A DNA stretch of 64,000 nt from Pseudomonas sp. MWU15-20650 (GTDB lineage: Bacteria; Pseudomonadota; Gammaproteobacteria; Pseudomonadales; Pseudomonadaceae), in contig NZ_JALJFG010000008.1 in NCBI RefSeq assembly GCF_023242475.1, positions 1-64,000 on the forward strand, given 5' to 3'. The notes under the pieces are model-generated. The model was not told the DNA's origin. It saw only the letters and a program-made list of their open reading frames with translations, and did no database searches. Positions within the stretch are counted from its first letter, which is position 1, and the number at the start of each line of letters is the position of its first letter. The position numbers and the translations under genes are program-made. Positions 27,874-37,241 of the stretch are shown here, piece after piece.

Positions 27874-29892
27874 TTAGAAGGTGGTGCGGACACCGAACTG
27901 CACGCTACGCCCCGCCGCCGGTGCGATGTCGCGCAGGATCGAACTGGCATAGCGCACGGTCTGGTTGGTCAAGTTTTCGCCATTAACGAATGCCAGCCAC
28001 TGGCTACCGCCGACATTGAAGCGGTAACCCGCGCTTGCCCCGAGGGTGGTGTAGCCATCCGTACCGCTTTCGTTGTCTGGCACACGCCCTTGGCCTGCGG
28101 CGTGTTCCACGTCGATACGCGCCTGCCAGCGGTCCAGTTCCCACAGCAAACCGCTGTTCAGACGCAGCGGCGCAATACGCGGCAGGGCTTCGCCGGTGTC
28201 CAGGTTGGTGGCCCGGGTGTAGTCGCCCGACAGTTCCAGGGCGAACTTGCCGTAGGCGCCTTCACCGAGTTTCCAGTGATCCTGGGCCTCGAAACCGGCG
28301 AAACGTGCGCGTACCCCGGAGTACTTGTACTCAGGCATTCCCCCTGCGTCTTCCTCGCCTTCATCATTGAGCGTACGACCCGTTCCCAGCAAGCCGATGT
28401 AATGGGAGAAGCGGCTATAGAACACGCCGAAGCTGCCCTTGTGGGTACCGTTATCAAAGCGCAGCGCCAAGTCGCTGGACACGGCTTTTTCTTTCTTCAG
28501 GTTGGCATCACCCAGTTCATAGGTGCCGGTGGCGACGTGAGCGCCGTTGGCGTACAGCTCATAGAAGGTGGGCGCGCGTTCGGTGTAGCCCAGGGTTGCA
28601 GCCAGGGACCAGACCGGCGTGAGGGTGTACACCGCGCCCGAGGACAGGCTGCCGGCGGTAAAGTCATTGCTCTGGTCGGCGCCGGCAAAGCGCGCGTTGC
28701 CCTTGGCGTCCGGGTCGACGTTGGTGTGCTCCAGGCGCCCGCCGAAGCTGAGTTTCAGGCGCTCGGTGGCTTGCATCTCTTCGAGGATAAACAGCGCGCC
28801 GGCGTTGGTGTCGGTCTGCGGCACGAAGGCTTCTTCGCCCAGGGCCGAGAACTCGTTGCGGGTCACTTGCGCGCCGACCACGCCGTCGAACGGGCCGAGC
28901 GGTTGATGGCGAGCTTCCACGCGTGCTTCATAGCCTTTGTTCTTGAAGGTGGTACCGGTTTTACCGCCCTCGATCTCGCGGTGCTGGTAGTCGGTATAGC
29001 CCGCGTCGATCTTGACTGAGGTGAACGGGCCTTGCAGGTTGCGGATTTCAGAGGCAAACGCGTAGTGATCCTGCTTCATGCGGATGCGGACGTCCTGCTC
29101 GGCAGGTGAGCCGTAGTTACTGTCGTAGTTGCTGTAGGACAGCCCGGCATAGCCGTCGTCCCAGGTGTACGAACCACCTACAGCGCCGCCGTCCTGGCGC
29201 CCGCTGCTGTTTCCCAGCCGGCCATTCTTGCCGGGGCCGTCTTCGCTCGGCGCGGCATGGCGACTGCGGGCAAAACCCGGGATTTTCAGGTCGTTGAATT
29301 CCCGCGCATTGGCGTCCAGATGCAAGGCAAAGGTGCCATTCCCCGCTTCCAGTTTGCCCGCGCTGCTGCGGGTGGTATCCGCGCCGCCGTAGCGCAACTC
29401 ACCGGCGCCATGGATGCCTTCGATGGCCTCGGTCGGGATGCGATTGTCGAACGTGTTGACCACGCCACCGATGGCGCTGCCACCGTACAACAGGGCGGCC
29501 GGGCCACGAACGATTTCGATACGGTCGACGTTGATCGGGTCCAGTGGCACCGCATGGTCGTAGGACAACGACGACGCATCCAGCGCCCCCACACCATTGC
29601 GCAGGATGCGAATACGGTCGCCATCCTGGCCACGAATGATCGGGCGGCTGGCGCCTGGGCCGAAGTACGAAGACGACACGCCCGGCTGTTTGTTCAGGGT
29701 TTCACCGAGGCTGCCTTTTTGTTGCAGGGTCAGCTCATCACCTTCCAGTACGGTGGTCGGCGCGGCCAGTTGCTCGCTGCCCAGCGGGTTGGCAGTGATG
29801 ATTTGAGGTTGCAGCTCAAGGGCCTGGGTTTCGGAGCAAATCAGCAGGGCGGCAGCGAGTGGGGTCAAGCGCCAGAGAGAAGAGAGGGACAT
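27874..29892 (-). CDS. TonB-dependent outer-membrane receptor, ZnuD-like
   Basis: The 672-residue protein has a signal peptide (cleavage near ETQA-LEL, residue about 25), a plug domain (about 40-150: [20 protein letters not shown], then [17 protein letters not shown]) and a beta-barrel ending in aromatic Phe (FGVRTTF). The plug sequence resembles the ZnuD group of zinc receptors. A Zur-like box about 80 bases upstream fits derepression under zinc starvation. Copper or another metal complex remains possible. It is monocistronic; its 3' end abuts the REP array. Confidence 0.88.
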   Translation of the reverse strand: MSLSSLWRLTPLAAALLICSETQALELQPQIITANPLGSEQLAAPTTVLEGDELTLQQKGSLGETLNKQPGVSSSYFGPGASRPIIRGQDGDRIRILRNGVGALDASSLSYDHAVPLDPINVDRIEIVRGPAALLYGGSAIGGVVNTFDNRIPTEAIEGIHGAGELRYGGADTTRSSAGKLEAGNGTFALHLDANAREFNDLKIPGFARSRHAAPSEDGPGKNGRLGNSSGRQDGGAVGGSYTWDDGYAGLSYSNYDSNYGSPAEQDVRIRMKQDHYAFASEIRNLQGPFTSVKIDAGYTDYQHREIEGGKTGTTFKNKGYEARVEARHQPLGPFDGVVGAQVTRNEFSALGEEAFVPQTDTNAGALFILEEMQATERLKLSFGGRLEHTNVDPDAKGNARFAGADQSNDFTAGSLSSGAVYTLTPVWSLAATLGYTERAPTFYELYANGAHVATGTYELGDANLKKEKAVSSDLALRFDNGTHKGSFGVFYSRFSHYIGLLGTGRTLNDEGEEDAGGMPEYKYSGVRARFAGFEAQDHWKLGEGAYGKFALELSGDYTRATNLDTGEALPRIAPLRLNSGLLWELDRWQARIDVEHAAGQGRVPDNESGTDGYTTLGASAGYRFNVGGSQWLAFVNGENLTNQTVRYASSILRDIAPAAGRSVQFGVRTTF

Positions 29893-29965
29893 CGGACATT
29901 CCTTGGCAAAACGGCAAAAAAATAGAGCAGGCTTAAACGGTATCGAATCAGTTACTTTTGATAAG

Positions 29966-29986
29966 TGTCGTTACAATATAACATCT
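29966..29986. promoter_or_regulatory. Zur-like box
   Basis: The core GTTACAATATAAC (29970-29982), followed by ATCTC, matches the gammaproteobacterial Zur operator GTTATAATATAAC at 12 of 13 bases. It is 78 bases upstream of the TonB receptor ATG and could also cover the divergent promoter of the gene at 30107. Confidence 0.7.
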
Positions 29987-30106
29987 CTTTTTTCGCTGGA
30001 AAGGGGAACTTTTCTCCAAGGGCTATATTCAATGCAGTGCTTCCACCGGTACGCCCCGTCGGCTAAGGTGCGCGGCTGTGTTTCCTCTTTTTGCAAAAGG
30101 CCCGGC

Positions 30107-30340
30107 ATGACCGCGACAAGCAACGACCCGCTCCACGGCGTGACCCTGCAACACGTCCTCACCACGTTGGTGGAACATTACGAATGGAGCGGCCTGGCCG
30201 AGCGTATTGATGTGCGCTGTTTCAAGAGCGATCCGAGTATCAAGTCGAGCCTGACGTTCCTGCGCAAAACACCCTGGGCACGGGAGAAAGTCGAAGGCTT
30301 GTACGTCAAGCTGATGCGCACCAAACGCCCGCTGGACTGA
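30107..30340 (+). CDS. VF530-family small DNA-binding-like protein
   Basis: The 77-residue basic protein begins at ATG 30107, six bases after AAGG. It has the family text [18 protein letters not shown] and [22 protein letters not shown]530 family members are small helical proteins of proposed nucleic-acid binding, without a defined role. It is followed after 4 bases by the Pr6Pr-type membrane gene. The frame is open upstream to 29903, but the longer form has no support. Confidence 0.85.
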   Translation: MTATSNDPLHGVTLQHVLTTLVEHYEWSGLAERIDVRCFKSDPSIKSSLTFLRKTPWAREKVEGLYVKLMRTKRPLD

Positions 30341-30344
30341 AACC

Positions 30345-30971
30345 ATGAAGCGCTTTGTGGCCGCAGCGGCCCTGGCCGGTTGGGTGGGGCTGGCGATTCA
30401 GCAATACCTGATTTTCTATTCGCGCTGGGAGACCGGCGCCAGCCTGTTGGGCGGGCTGATCAACTTTTTCAGCTTCTTCACGGTATTGACCAACACCCTG
30501 GTCGTGGTGGTGTTGAGCTATGCGCTGGTCAACCGCGAATCGGCCGCCAAACGGTTCTTCCTGGCGCCCGGGGTCGGTAGCGCGATTGCCGCCAGCATCG
30601 TCGTGGTGAGCCTGGCCTACAACCTGCTGCTGCGGCATTTGTGGAGCCCGGCAGGTTTTCAATTCATTGCCGATGAGTTGCTGCACGACGTGATGCCGCT
30701 GCTGTACCTGATCTATTGGTGGCGGTGCGTGCCCAAAGGCACGCTGCGCTTGAAGCACATCGGGGCTTGGGTGATTTACCCGCTGGTGTACTTCGGTTAT
30801 GTACTGCTGCGCGGGCATTTGCTCGGGCAGTATCAGTACCCGTTCATCGACGTGGACACCCTCGGTTATCCACAAGTGTTTGTGAATGCCGGGGGGATTT
30901 TGGCGGGGTTTATAGTGATCGCTTTGGCGATGGTGGGGCTGGATAAATGCCTGAAATCATCCTCGTCTTAA
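30345..30971 (+). CDS. Pr6Pr-family membrane protein
   Basis: The 208-residue protein has about six hydrophobic helices and the family-typical FFSFFTVLTNTLV, HDVMPLLYLIYWW and FGYVLLRGHLLGQYQYPF. The family is widespread and lacks a firmly known function (distantly like FAR-17a/AIG1). It probably forms an operon with the small gene 4 bases upstream. Confidence 0.82.
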   Translation: MKRFVAAAALAGWVGLAIQQYLIFYSRWETGASLLGGLINFFSFFTVLTNTLVVVVLSYALVNRESAAKRFFLAPGVGSAIAASIVVVSLAYNLLLRHLWSPAGFQFIADELLHDVMPLLYLIYWWRCVPKGTLRLKHIGAWVIYPLVYFGYVLLRGHLLGQYQYPFIDVDTLGYPQVFVNAGGILAGFIVIALAMVGLDKCLKSSSS

Positions 30972-30986
30972 AGTGAGCACCGTCAA

Positions 30987-31014
30987 TGTGGGAGCGAGCA
31001 AGCCCGTTCCCACA
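30987..31014. repeat. Single REP-like palindrome
   Basis: TGTGGGAGCGAGCAAGCCCG followed by TTCCCACA is a shortened, imperfect REP in the convergent gap between the Pr6Pr gene and the siderophore-interacting protein gene. Confidence 0.7.
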
Positions 31015-31026
31015 GTATGAATTGAG

Positions 31027-31800
31027 TCAGCTCTGTTCCTCGTCGCTGCCTTCGGCACGCCAGTAACCCACGGCCTTGAGATACTCCTCGTTGACTTTGT
31101 GCGTATCCAGCAACACCCGCCGTACCTGGCGTGACAACTTGGTTTCGGTCGCGACAAAGCTGTACAGCGTGCCGCTGGGTGGCGTCAGTTTACGCACGGT
31201 GTCGAGCAGGTCGTCCCGGCCGCGCACCACCCACATCACCTCCACCTCAGCGGCACTGTTCAGGGGTTGTTGCTCGGCCACGTCGGCGATTTCAATCACC
31301 GCCAGCACCTTGCGCCCCGCCGGCAGTTCTTCCAGGCGCCGAGCGATGGCCGGGATCGCCGTTTCATCGCCAATCAGCAGGTAGCTGTCGAAGATATCCG
31401 GCACAATCATCGAGCCGCGTGGCCCGCCGATATACAAGTGCTGGCCGACTTGCGCCTGTTCGGCCCACGTCGAGGCAGGCCCATCGCCGTGCAGCACGAA
31501 GTCGATATCCAACTCACCGATGCTCAGGTCGAACCGCCGTGGCGTGTAGTCGCGCATGGCCGGTTGCGGGCCGTCGCCCTTGATGCTGAAGGTCGGGCTT
31601 TCCAGCGCGGCCTGTTCGGCGGCGTTCTGCGGGAACAGCAGCTTGATGTGATCGTCGCTGCCCAGGCTGATAAAACCGGCCAGTTCCGGCCCGCCCAGCG
31701 TGACGCGGCGCATGCGCGGGGTGATATCGACCACACGCAACACTTGCAGGCGGCGACGTTTGATTTCGTGGGTAACGCGATGGATGGCTTGAGTATTCAT
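31027..31800 (-). CDS. Siderophore-interacting / ferric-chelate reductase (YqjH/ViuB type)
   Basis: The 257-residue FAD- and NAD(P)H-binding reductase releases iron from siderophores in the cytoplasm. It has the FAD-domain text RDYTPRRFD (FAD isoalloxazine contact) and DFVLHGDGPASTWAEQ, then GGPRGSMIVPD and LIGDETAIPAI in the nucleotide domain, and a C-terminal VGYWRAEGSDEE. Its start overlaps the PadR regulator stop by 4 bases. In E. coli the equivalent pair yqjI/yqjH is divergent; here the pair is one operon. Confidence 0.9.
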   Translation of the reverse strand: MNTQAIHRVTHEIKRRRLQVLRVVDITPRMRRVTLGGPELAGFISLGSDDHIKLLFPQNAAEQAALESPTFSIKGDGPQPAMRDYTPRRFDLSIGELDIDFVLHGDGPASTWAEQAQVGQHLYIGGPRGSMIVPDIFDSYLLIGDETAIPAIARRLEELPAGRKVLAVIEIADVAEQQPLNSAAEVEVMWVVRGRDDLLDTVRKLTPPSGTLYSFVATETKLSRQVRRVLLDTHKVNEEYLKAVGYWRAEGSDEEQS

Positions 31801-32306
31801 GGGGCTTTCCCGTCGGCAATGGCTTGAGCGGTGCCGTTGAGCAGCGCCGCGACACGAACGATTTCTTCCGGGCTCCAGCGCCCGTGGTGCGAATGCAAGG
31901 CGTGCCGCAGGTTGTGCACCGCCTCGTGAATCTCCGGCGGGCGGTCGTGGCCGCGCAGCGAACGCTTGCTGACGTCAATGCGCATGCGCACGCCATCCAG
32001 GGCAACGACCTGCTCGCTTAAGAAGAGACGACCGGCCTCGGTGATTGTGTAGCGTTTTTTTCCACCGTCGGCGTCGCCACTGATCAACTCGCTTTCTTCG
32101 AGGAAGGTGAGGGTGGGGTAGATCACGCCGGGGCTGGGGCTGTAGGCGCCGTCGAACAGGCTTTCGATGCGGCGGATCAGGTCGTAGCCGTGGCAGGGCA
32201 GTTCGGCAATGAGCGACAGCAGCAACAGCTTCAGGTCGCCGGGGGCGAATACCCGCGGGCCGCGCCCGCCGCGTTTTTCAAACTCACCGCGATGTTCGGG
32301 TCTCAT
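31797..32306 (-). CDS. PadR-family repressor (YqjI-like)
   Basis: The 169-residue protein has the PadR winged helix (LKLLLLSLIAELPCHGYDLI, SPSPGVIYPTLTFLEE, KKRYTITEAGRLFL) and a C-terminal helical dimerisation part with His clusters (ALHSHHGRW). The charged N-terminal tail (about 1-20) is where E. coli YqjI carries its metal-binding region, but here that tail is short and not His-rich. It is inferred to repress its own operon through the palindromes at 32329-32354. Confidence 0.88.
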   Translation of the reverse strand: MRPEHRGEFEKRGGRGPRVFAPGDLKLLLLSLIAELPCHGYDLIRRIESLFDGAYSPSPGVIYPTLTFLEESELISGDADGGKKRYTITEAGRLFLSEQVVALDGVRMRIDVSKRSLRGHDRPPEIHEAVHNLRHALHSHHGRWSPEEIVRVAALLNGTAQAIADGKAP

Positions 32307-32328
32307 GGTGACAGGCCTCCGTTCATAT

Positions 32329-32354
32329 TTAGATATAACTTAAGATATATCTTA
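32329..32354 (-). promoter_or_regulatory. Overlapping double operator of the PadR operon
   Basis: TAAGATATATCTTA (32341-32354) is a perfect 14-bp palindrome. It overlaps by two bases the related TTAGATATAACTTA (32329-32342). The pair lies 23-48 bases upstream of the regulator ATG, as expected for PadR autoregulation, with TATATCTTA also resembling a -10 region. Confidence 0.7.
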
Positions 32355-32782
32355 TGCTCGACGGTAGCCCCCGCCGACAAACGGTCAAAAGCGGTTGCAG
32401 CGGCCTGTGTGTAGAAGTTATTTGGACGATTATTGAAATTAGAGTTATAACTTTAATTAGAGCTCGCACTCGAATGTGTCGCGAGTTTTGTGATTCGTTC
32501 GAAACTTGTTAATCGTGTGGTACTGTTCCGACAGGCTATTCGTTACTCCTGTTTTTCGATGTTGTAGTTCACGTCCTACGGACACTCTTAAAGTTTTGGC
32601 AAAATGCCATCTTTTTCTCGCAATCCCTGTTTACAAGGGCTACGTGCCTATTGGAATGTCCCTGCATACCTGTTTTTAGTTTGAGTTGATCATGGCCTGG
32701 CAGTGCGCGGCTCAATTAACGCAGCACTGTAATTCGTTGTTTGACGAATCCATCAATGTTGTCAACTACAGGTATTGACCCC
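32355..32782. other. Upstream region of the pilus operon
   Basis: This is AT-rich non-coding DNA. A near-perfect inverted repeat spans 32437-32458 (AATTAGAGTTA facing TAACTTTAATT). It overlaps a possible sigma-70 promoter, TTGGAC at 32422-32427, an 18-base spacer and TATAAC at 32446-32451. That would leave a leader of about 325 bases before the major pilin gene. No small gene is convincing in it. Confidence 0.45.
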
Positions 32783-33280
32783 ATGTTCAAGAAGTTTGCA
32801 ATCGCTGCTCCCCTGGCTGTTATGGCACTGTCTTCCTCGGTAACAGCCTTTGCTGCCGGCGAAGCCGACCATACCGTCAACCTCAAGGCAACCATCCCGA
32901 CCACCGTGTTCCACGCACAACCCCGTGACCCGAACTGGGGCCGTGACGAAACCATGACCTACAACCTGGTCAGTGGCGAATTGGCACCCCTGAGCGCCAT
33001 CTATGACATCAAGAACACCAACGGTTCGGTTCACGCCTACATCGAAGGCGGCCCGGCTGTGCTGTTCAATGGTGATGCCGCGCAGAACATCGCGCTGACC
33101 ACCACCCTCAACGGCGTGACCCTGACCGGTGCGCCGCAGGAAGTGGTCAACGAAGCCGACTCCACCCCTGGCGTGGGTGCTGAAATGCGCATCGTCGCGG
33201 CCAAGCCTTCGGCGACTCAACGCGGTTCCTACACCGCTGTGATGCCGGTGGTCTTCGACGCTGTATTGCCGACGCCTTGA
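32783..33280 (+). CDS. CS1-type (alpha) fimbrial major subunit
   Basis: The 165-residue protein starts at ATG 32783 (MFKKFAIAAPLAVMALSSS) with a signal peptide cleaved near AFA-AGE. The mature part matches the CfaB/CblA-type pilin pattern: HTVNLKATIPTTVFH, IYDIKNTNGSVHAYIEG and the C-terminal strand YTAVMPVVFDAVLP. This would be the main shaft subunit, polymerised by donor-strand exchange. Two hairpins just downstream fit excess production of pilin over usher. Confidence 0.9.
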   Translation: MFKKFAIAAPLAVMALSSSVTAFAAGEADHTVNLKATIPTTVFHAQPRDPNWGRDETMTYNLVSGELAPLSAIYDIKNTNGSVHAYIEGGPAVLFNGDAAQNIALTTTLNGVTLTGAPQEVVNEADSTPGVGAEMRIVAAKPSATQRGSYTAVMPVVFDAVLPTP

Positions 33281-33287
33281 GCCCAAT

Positions 33288-33317
33288 AAATGCCCGTTGA
33301 GCACGGGCATTTGTTTT
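33288..33317 (+). terminator. Terminator/attenuator after the major pilin gene
   Basis: AAATGCCCGT (33288-33297) pairs with ACGGGCATTT (33303-33312), loop TGAGC, followed by GTTTT. A second stem, AGGTCGGC (33319-33326) with GCCGACCT (33346-33353), then TTTTT, follows at once. Together they would make pilin mRNA exceed usher mRNA. Confidence 0.8.
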
Positions 33318-33395
33318 CAGGTCGGCTGACGTCCCTCCTCGGTCCGCCGACCTGGTTTTTCTCTCCCGTCTTTTGGCATTCAGAGTGTTCCGTTC

Positions 33396-35918
33396 ATGTT
33401 TTCGATGACGCCTATCGCGGCTGCGCTTGCGCTGTTGATGTGTACGAGTGCCCTGGCCGCACCTGCTGCCTCGGGCGCTTTGACGACCGGCAACCTGCTG
33501 AGCCAGGCTCAAGGCTTGCCCGCCGGTTTTGCCGATCACTTTTTCGACGTGCCGCTGGCGGTACGTGTTGACCTTGACCAGCAATTACTGGGCGAGGCGC
33601 TGATTGTGTTGACCCGGGATGATCGCGTCACCCTGCTCGAATTCACCGACACCGGTGACAGCAAGGTCCCGGCCGCCACCCGCGATACCTGGCAAGCCCT
33701 GCTGGAAAAAGGCGTGGCATTGGGCACCTGTACCCAGTCCTGTCCGGAAAAGATGCTCTCGGCGTTCTACAACCTGGAAAACTCCCAGTTGGCGATCATC
33801 ACCCAGGATGTCGAGCTCAATGACGACGCACCGCGCTTCTACCCGCAACCGGAAGGCGGCAGCCTCGGGTTGATCATCAACAACCAACTCAACCTCAACG
33901 GTGGTCAGGACAACCAACTGGGTGGCCGTTACGGCTTGCAAGCCAGTTCCAGCCTCGGCAACTGGAGCCAGGTATTCAACCTGCAGCTGGCGCGACAGAG
34001 TGGCGATAACGAACAGATGCGCCACGCGATCCACGAGCTTTACACCCAGCGGGAAATGGAAGGGCAGTTCTTTCGCCTGGGCCATTTCACCCCCAATTCC
34101 GATGGTCTCACCCGCCAACTGCGCAGCTTCGGCGCCAGCCCCGACACAGCGCTGGGCCTGATGTACGGCAGTTCCGACAGCCTGGCCATCAACAATGCCA
34201 AGCCCAGCGTGTACCCGATCTACGTCACCGCCAACCGCCAGGCGGCGGTGGAGATCTACCGCAATGGCCTGTTGATCAACACTCAGGCAGTGGCGGCCGG
34301 GCTGCAAACCCTGGACACCCGGCCACTGCCCGGCGGTATCTATGAAGTGGAAGTGCGCCTGGTGGAAGATGGCCTCACCACCAGCACCACCCAGGAGCTG
34401 GTGTACAAGCCCAGTAACTGGCGCAACGCCGAAGACCCGTGGCGCTACAACGTGTTCGCCGGGCGCGAGACCAAGCTGTTCAGTAACTGGGACGACCAAG
34501 CCTCTGGCGCGATGACGGCCGGTGCTTCCATCAACTACCTGCTGCACCCACGGGTGATCCTCGGCCTGTCGGCCCGTCAGGTACGCGAGCAATTGCAATA
34601 CGGCGGTTCGGTGGACTGGACGGTGGTCAACAACACCAGCCTCTACACCAACCTCTACCAAACCCAGGACCATGGCACCGGCCTGGACCTGCAAGCGCTC
34701 TATACCCTGGGCGCCACCAACCTGGTGTTCAGCCACACGCGCAGCTGGCTCGACACGCGCGACACCTACGAGACCCTGCCGGACGGTACCCGCCTGCGCC
34801 GCAATACCTTCGTCGGTGAGGCCAGCAACACGGCGCTGTCGGTCAACCACCGGCTCGACGCGAAAAACACCCTGAACATGCGCCTGTCCCACAGCGAAGG
34901 CAATGTCGAGGGCGCGGGGCTGGACCTGGGCTGGAGCCGCCACGACAACCTGTTTGGCAGCGACGCCAACTGGCGCTTCTCGGTGTTCGATCGGCCTGGT
35001 AGCGCTGGCACCAACGATGCGCGCAATCGCGGCGTGGACGTGAGCGTCAGCATGAACCTGGGCCGCGATGGCCGGCAGATTTCCGGCAGCATCGGCACTC
35101 GTACTGCTCGTAACGGTGGGCGCGACAATAACGCCTCGGTGACTCTGCGCCAGGACCTCACCGACCACGCGCTGCAAAGCGTCTCGGCGACCGCGATCAC
35201 CGATACCTACGGTGTCGGCCTATCAGGCATGACCAGCTTCAGTACGGACGTGGTCAGCGGTGACGGTTTTATCCAGCGCAGTTCCTTCAATGGTGATTTG
35301 AGCGGTGGCCTGAACCTCAACAGCACCTTTGTCGCCGGTGCCGGGAAGATGCTCCTGAGCAGCCAGTACCAGGGCAACGGTGCCGGGATGATCATCGACG
35401 TGGAAACCGACCTCGACGACATCGCCCTGCGCGCCGACGACCTCGGCGGTGGCGGCGCGATCTTGCGGCCGGGGCGCAACTATGTGCCGGTCTCGGCCTA
35501 CAAGAGCAGTAGCGTGAGTTTCGACTTTGAAGGCAATCACCCGCCGGCCGCCAATATCCAGCCGACCCGCGCCAGCTATCACCTGAACAAGGGCGGCGTG
35601 GACTACCGGAAAATCACCGTGATGAAAACCGTCACCGTGCTCGGCCGCTTGTTGGATGAACGCGGTGCACCGCTCAAGGGCCATCACGTGATCAACCATG
35701 CCAGCCGTGGAGTCAGCGAAGTGGACGGGTTCTTCTCGATGGAAATGAGTTCCAGCGCACCCACCTTGCAAGTGCGCTACCAAAACCAGTTGCTCTGTCA
35801 GTTCCGCCTGGATCCAGCTAACGCACCGAATGAAAGTGACGTGTTGATGATCGGCGATTTGCGCTGCACCAAGGACACGCTCGCAGAAGCGACCCACAAC
35901 GCCGAAACCGCTGGTTGA
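33396..35918 (+). CDS. Outer-membrane usher, CS1/CblC type
   Basis: The 840-residue protein is the usher of an alpha-type chaperone-usher pilus. A signal peptide (about 1-22, ending LAAPAA) precedes an N-terminal chaperone-subunit-binding domain. The 24-strand barrel follows with an internal plug (AVEIYRNGLLINTQAV, then LPGGIYEVEVRLVEDG), and the C-terminal domain (RLLDERGAPLKGHHVIN) comes last. It secretes and polymerises the pilin and adhesin genes around it. It begins after the double hairpin that follows the major pilin gene and ends 4 bases before the tip adhesin gene. Confidence 0.92.
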   Translation: MFSMTPIAAALALLMCTSALAAPAASGALTTGNLLSQAQGLPAGFADHFFDVPLAVRVDLDQQLLGEALIVLTRDDRVTLLEFTDTGDSKVPAATRDTWQALLEKGVALGTCTQSCPEKMLSAFYNLENSQLAIITQDVELNDDAPRFYPQPEGGSLGLIINNQLNLNGGQDNQLGGRYGLQASSSLGNWSQVFNLQLARQSGDNEQMRHAIHELYTQREMEGQFFRLGHFTPNSDGLTRQLRSFGASPDTALGLMYGSSDSLAINNAKPSVYPIYVTANRQAAVEIYRNGLLINTQAVAAGLQTLDTRPLPGGIYEVEVRLVEDGLTTSTTQELVYKPSNWRNAEDPWRYNVFAGRETKLFSNWDDQASGAMTAGASINYLLHPRVILGLSARQVREQLQYGGSVDWTVVNNTSLYTNLYQTQDHGTGLDLQALYTLGATNLVFSHTRSWLDTRDTYETLPDGTRLRRNTFVGEASNTALSVNHRLDAKNTLNMRLSHSEGNVEGAGLDLGWSRHDNLFGSDANWRFSVFDRPGSAGTNDARNRGVDVSVSMNLGRDGRQISGSIGTRTARNGGRDNNASVTLRQDLTDHALQSVSATAITDTYGVGLSGMTSFSTDVVSGDGFIQRSSFNGDLSGGLNLNSTFVAGAGKMLLSSQYQGNGAGMIIDVETDLDDIALRADDLGGGGAILRPGRNYVPVSAYKSSSVSFDFEGNHPPAANIQPTRASYHLNKGGVDYRKITVMKTVTVLGRLLDERGAPLKGHHVINHASRGVSEVDGFFSMEMSSSAPTLQVRYQNQLLCQFRLDPANAPNESDVLMIGDLRCTKDTLAEATHNAETAG

Positions 35919-35922
35919 TGGC

Positions 35923-37182
35923 ATGGACTGGATTTTTATGAACGTGAAAAACACAACAAGAACAGGCTTGAAGCAGTGTGCGTTCGCGCTGGCGCTGGTC
36001 AGCATGAGCCTGCCTGCGCATGCGTTGGTGCAGGACATCACGGCGGTATTTCGTCCTGATCCGTCGAACCCGATGGTCAATAAATTCGAAAACACCACGC
36101 CCCACAGTGGCGTCTGCGCGTGGCACGTACCGGCGAGGTGCGAGGCGTTGAATACCTTCAGTATCCGTGACCCGGCATTCAGGGCCGAGTCGGTAGAGCC
36201 GATTGAGGCCAACCATGAAGATCCTCGAAAAGGGGCCTATTTCAAAGTGCCTTCATCTTGGCGTGATGTGCAGGTGGTCCACGTCGGGACGGGTGAGGTT
36301 GAAACCGTACAAATGCGCATTGCGGGTATTGGTACGCGTTGGGATGTTCCGCGTCCGCCTGGCGTCAGCGGATGGGCTAACGGAGGAACCGGTTGGACCT
36401 ACTATTGGAGTAACGGTGCGCCTCCCTGCCAGGGGGTTAACTACTTGGCGGCATCCGCCACTTTCGCACTGTTTTTCTGGATCGTCCCGGAGGGAGTAGG
36501 GGCTTGTACGGTAAACCCGGGCACCACTTTTCCGCGCTTGACCTACAGCCACTTGGAGTACGGCTACGAACTTAAAACCCCCAACCCGCTAGGCATGGCC
36601 AGCGGCGAATACCGGGGCTCCCTGACTTACAGCATCGGGCCGGGCGGGGATTTTGATTTCGGTGACGTGATGGCGTCCACTGAAAGCGCCCTGACGTTCA
36701 ATTTTCAATTGTCGGTGGAGCACGAGCTCAAGGTCGATCTCCCGCCGGGCGGCAACCGCATCGAGTTACTCCCCGAAGGCGGCTGGCAAGCCTGGCTCAA
36801 CCGTGGGCGCCAGCCAGCGCGGTTGTTCCGTGACCAGACCTTCGTCATTTCCGCCAGTGGGCGTTTCAAGATGCAGCTCGAATGCAGCCTTGCGGTGGGT
36901 AACACCTGTGGCTTGCGCAACGGCGCGGGGGACCAGGTGCCGTTGCAGGTGGCTGTCAGCCTGCCATTTGGCATGCAGGACCAGGCCGGGCAAGCCGTCA
37001 ACAAGCTGCCCCTACGCCTGGATGGCGTGGGCACCGAGCTGTTCCAGCCGGCGTTTTATGTGAACAACCGCTCCGGAAAACTGCACTTTGAAGTCGAAAA
37101 CGATGACGTCAAAGGGATGCTCGAACATCCGGGCAGCACCTATTCGGGCGTGGTCACGGTGATCTGGGATTCGGAAGTCTGA
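35923..37182 (+). CDS. CfaE/CblD-type tip adhesin (copy 1)
   Basis: The 419-residue tip protein has a signal peptide cleaved near PAHA-LVQD (residue about 34). The N-terminal adhesin domain (about 40-215) is followed by a C-terminal pilin domain (about 225-419), with conserved DLPPGGNRIELLPEGGWQAW and ending VVTVIWDSEV. ATG 35923 and ATG 35938 are both possible starts; the second places the charged n-region at the start. It is followed by the chaperone gene after 59 bases. Copy 2 at 38502 shares most of the sequence except residues about 138-208. Confidence 0.88.
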   Translation: MDWIFMNVKNTTRTGLKQCAFALALVSMSLPAHALVQDITAVFRPDPSNPMVNKFENTTPHSGVCAWHVPARCEALNTFSIRDPAFRAESVEPIEANHEDPRKGAYFKVPSSWRDVQVVHVGTGEVETVQMRIAGIGTRWDVPRPPGVSGWANGGTGWTYYWSNGAPPCQGVNYLAASATFALFFWIVPEGVGACTVNPGTTFPRLTYSHLEYGYELKTPNPLGMASGEYRGSLTYSIGPGGDFDFGDVMASTESALTFNFQLSVEHELKVDLPPGGNRIELLPEGGWQAWLNRGRQPARLFRDQTFVISASGRFKMQLECSLAVGNTCGLRNGAGDQVPLQVAVSLPFGMQDQAGQAVNKLPLRLDGVGTELFQPAFYVNNRSGKLHFEVENDDVKGMLEHPGSTYSGVVTVIWDSEV

Positions 37183-37241
37183 GCGAGCATTAGCCGCATC
37201 TCAGCCCCAGGCTGGGTTCAATCAATAAGGCGTAATCAAAC

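Noticed and set aside
29903..30340. Longer form of the VF530 gene starting at 29903
   Set aside because: The extra 68 codons run through the Zur-like box and promoter region and lack similarity; ATG 30107 has the ribosome site and family N-terminus.
33585..35177. A 530-codon minus-strand frame opposite the usher
   Set aside because: Shadow of a complete usher gene.
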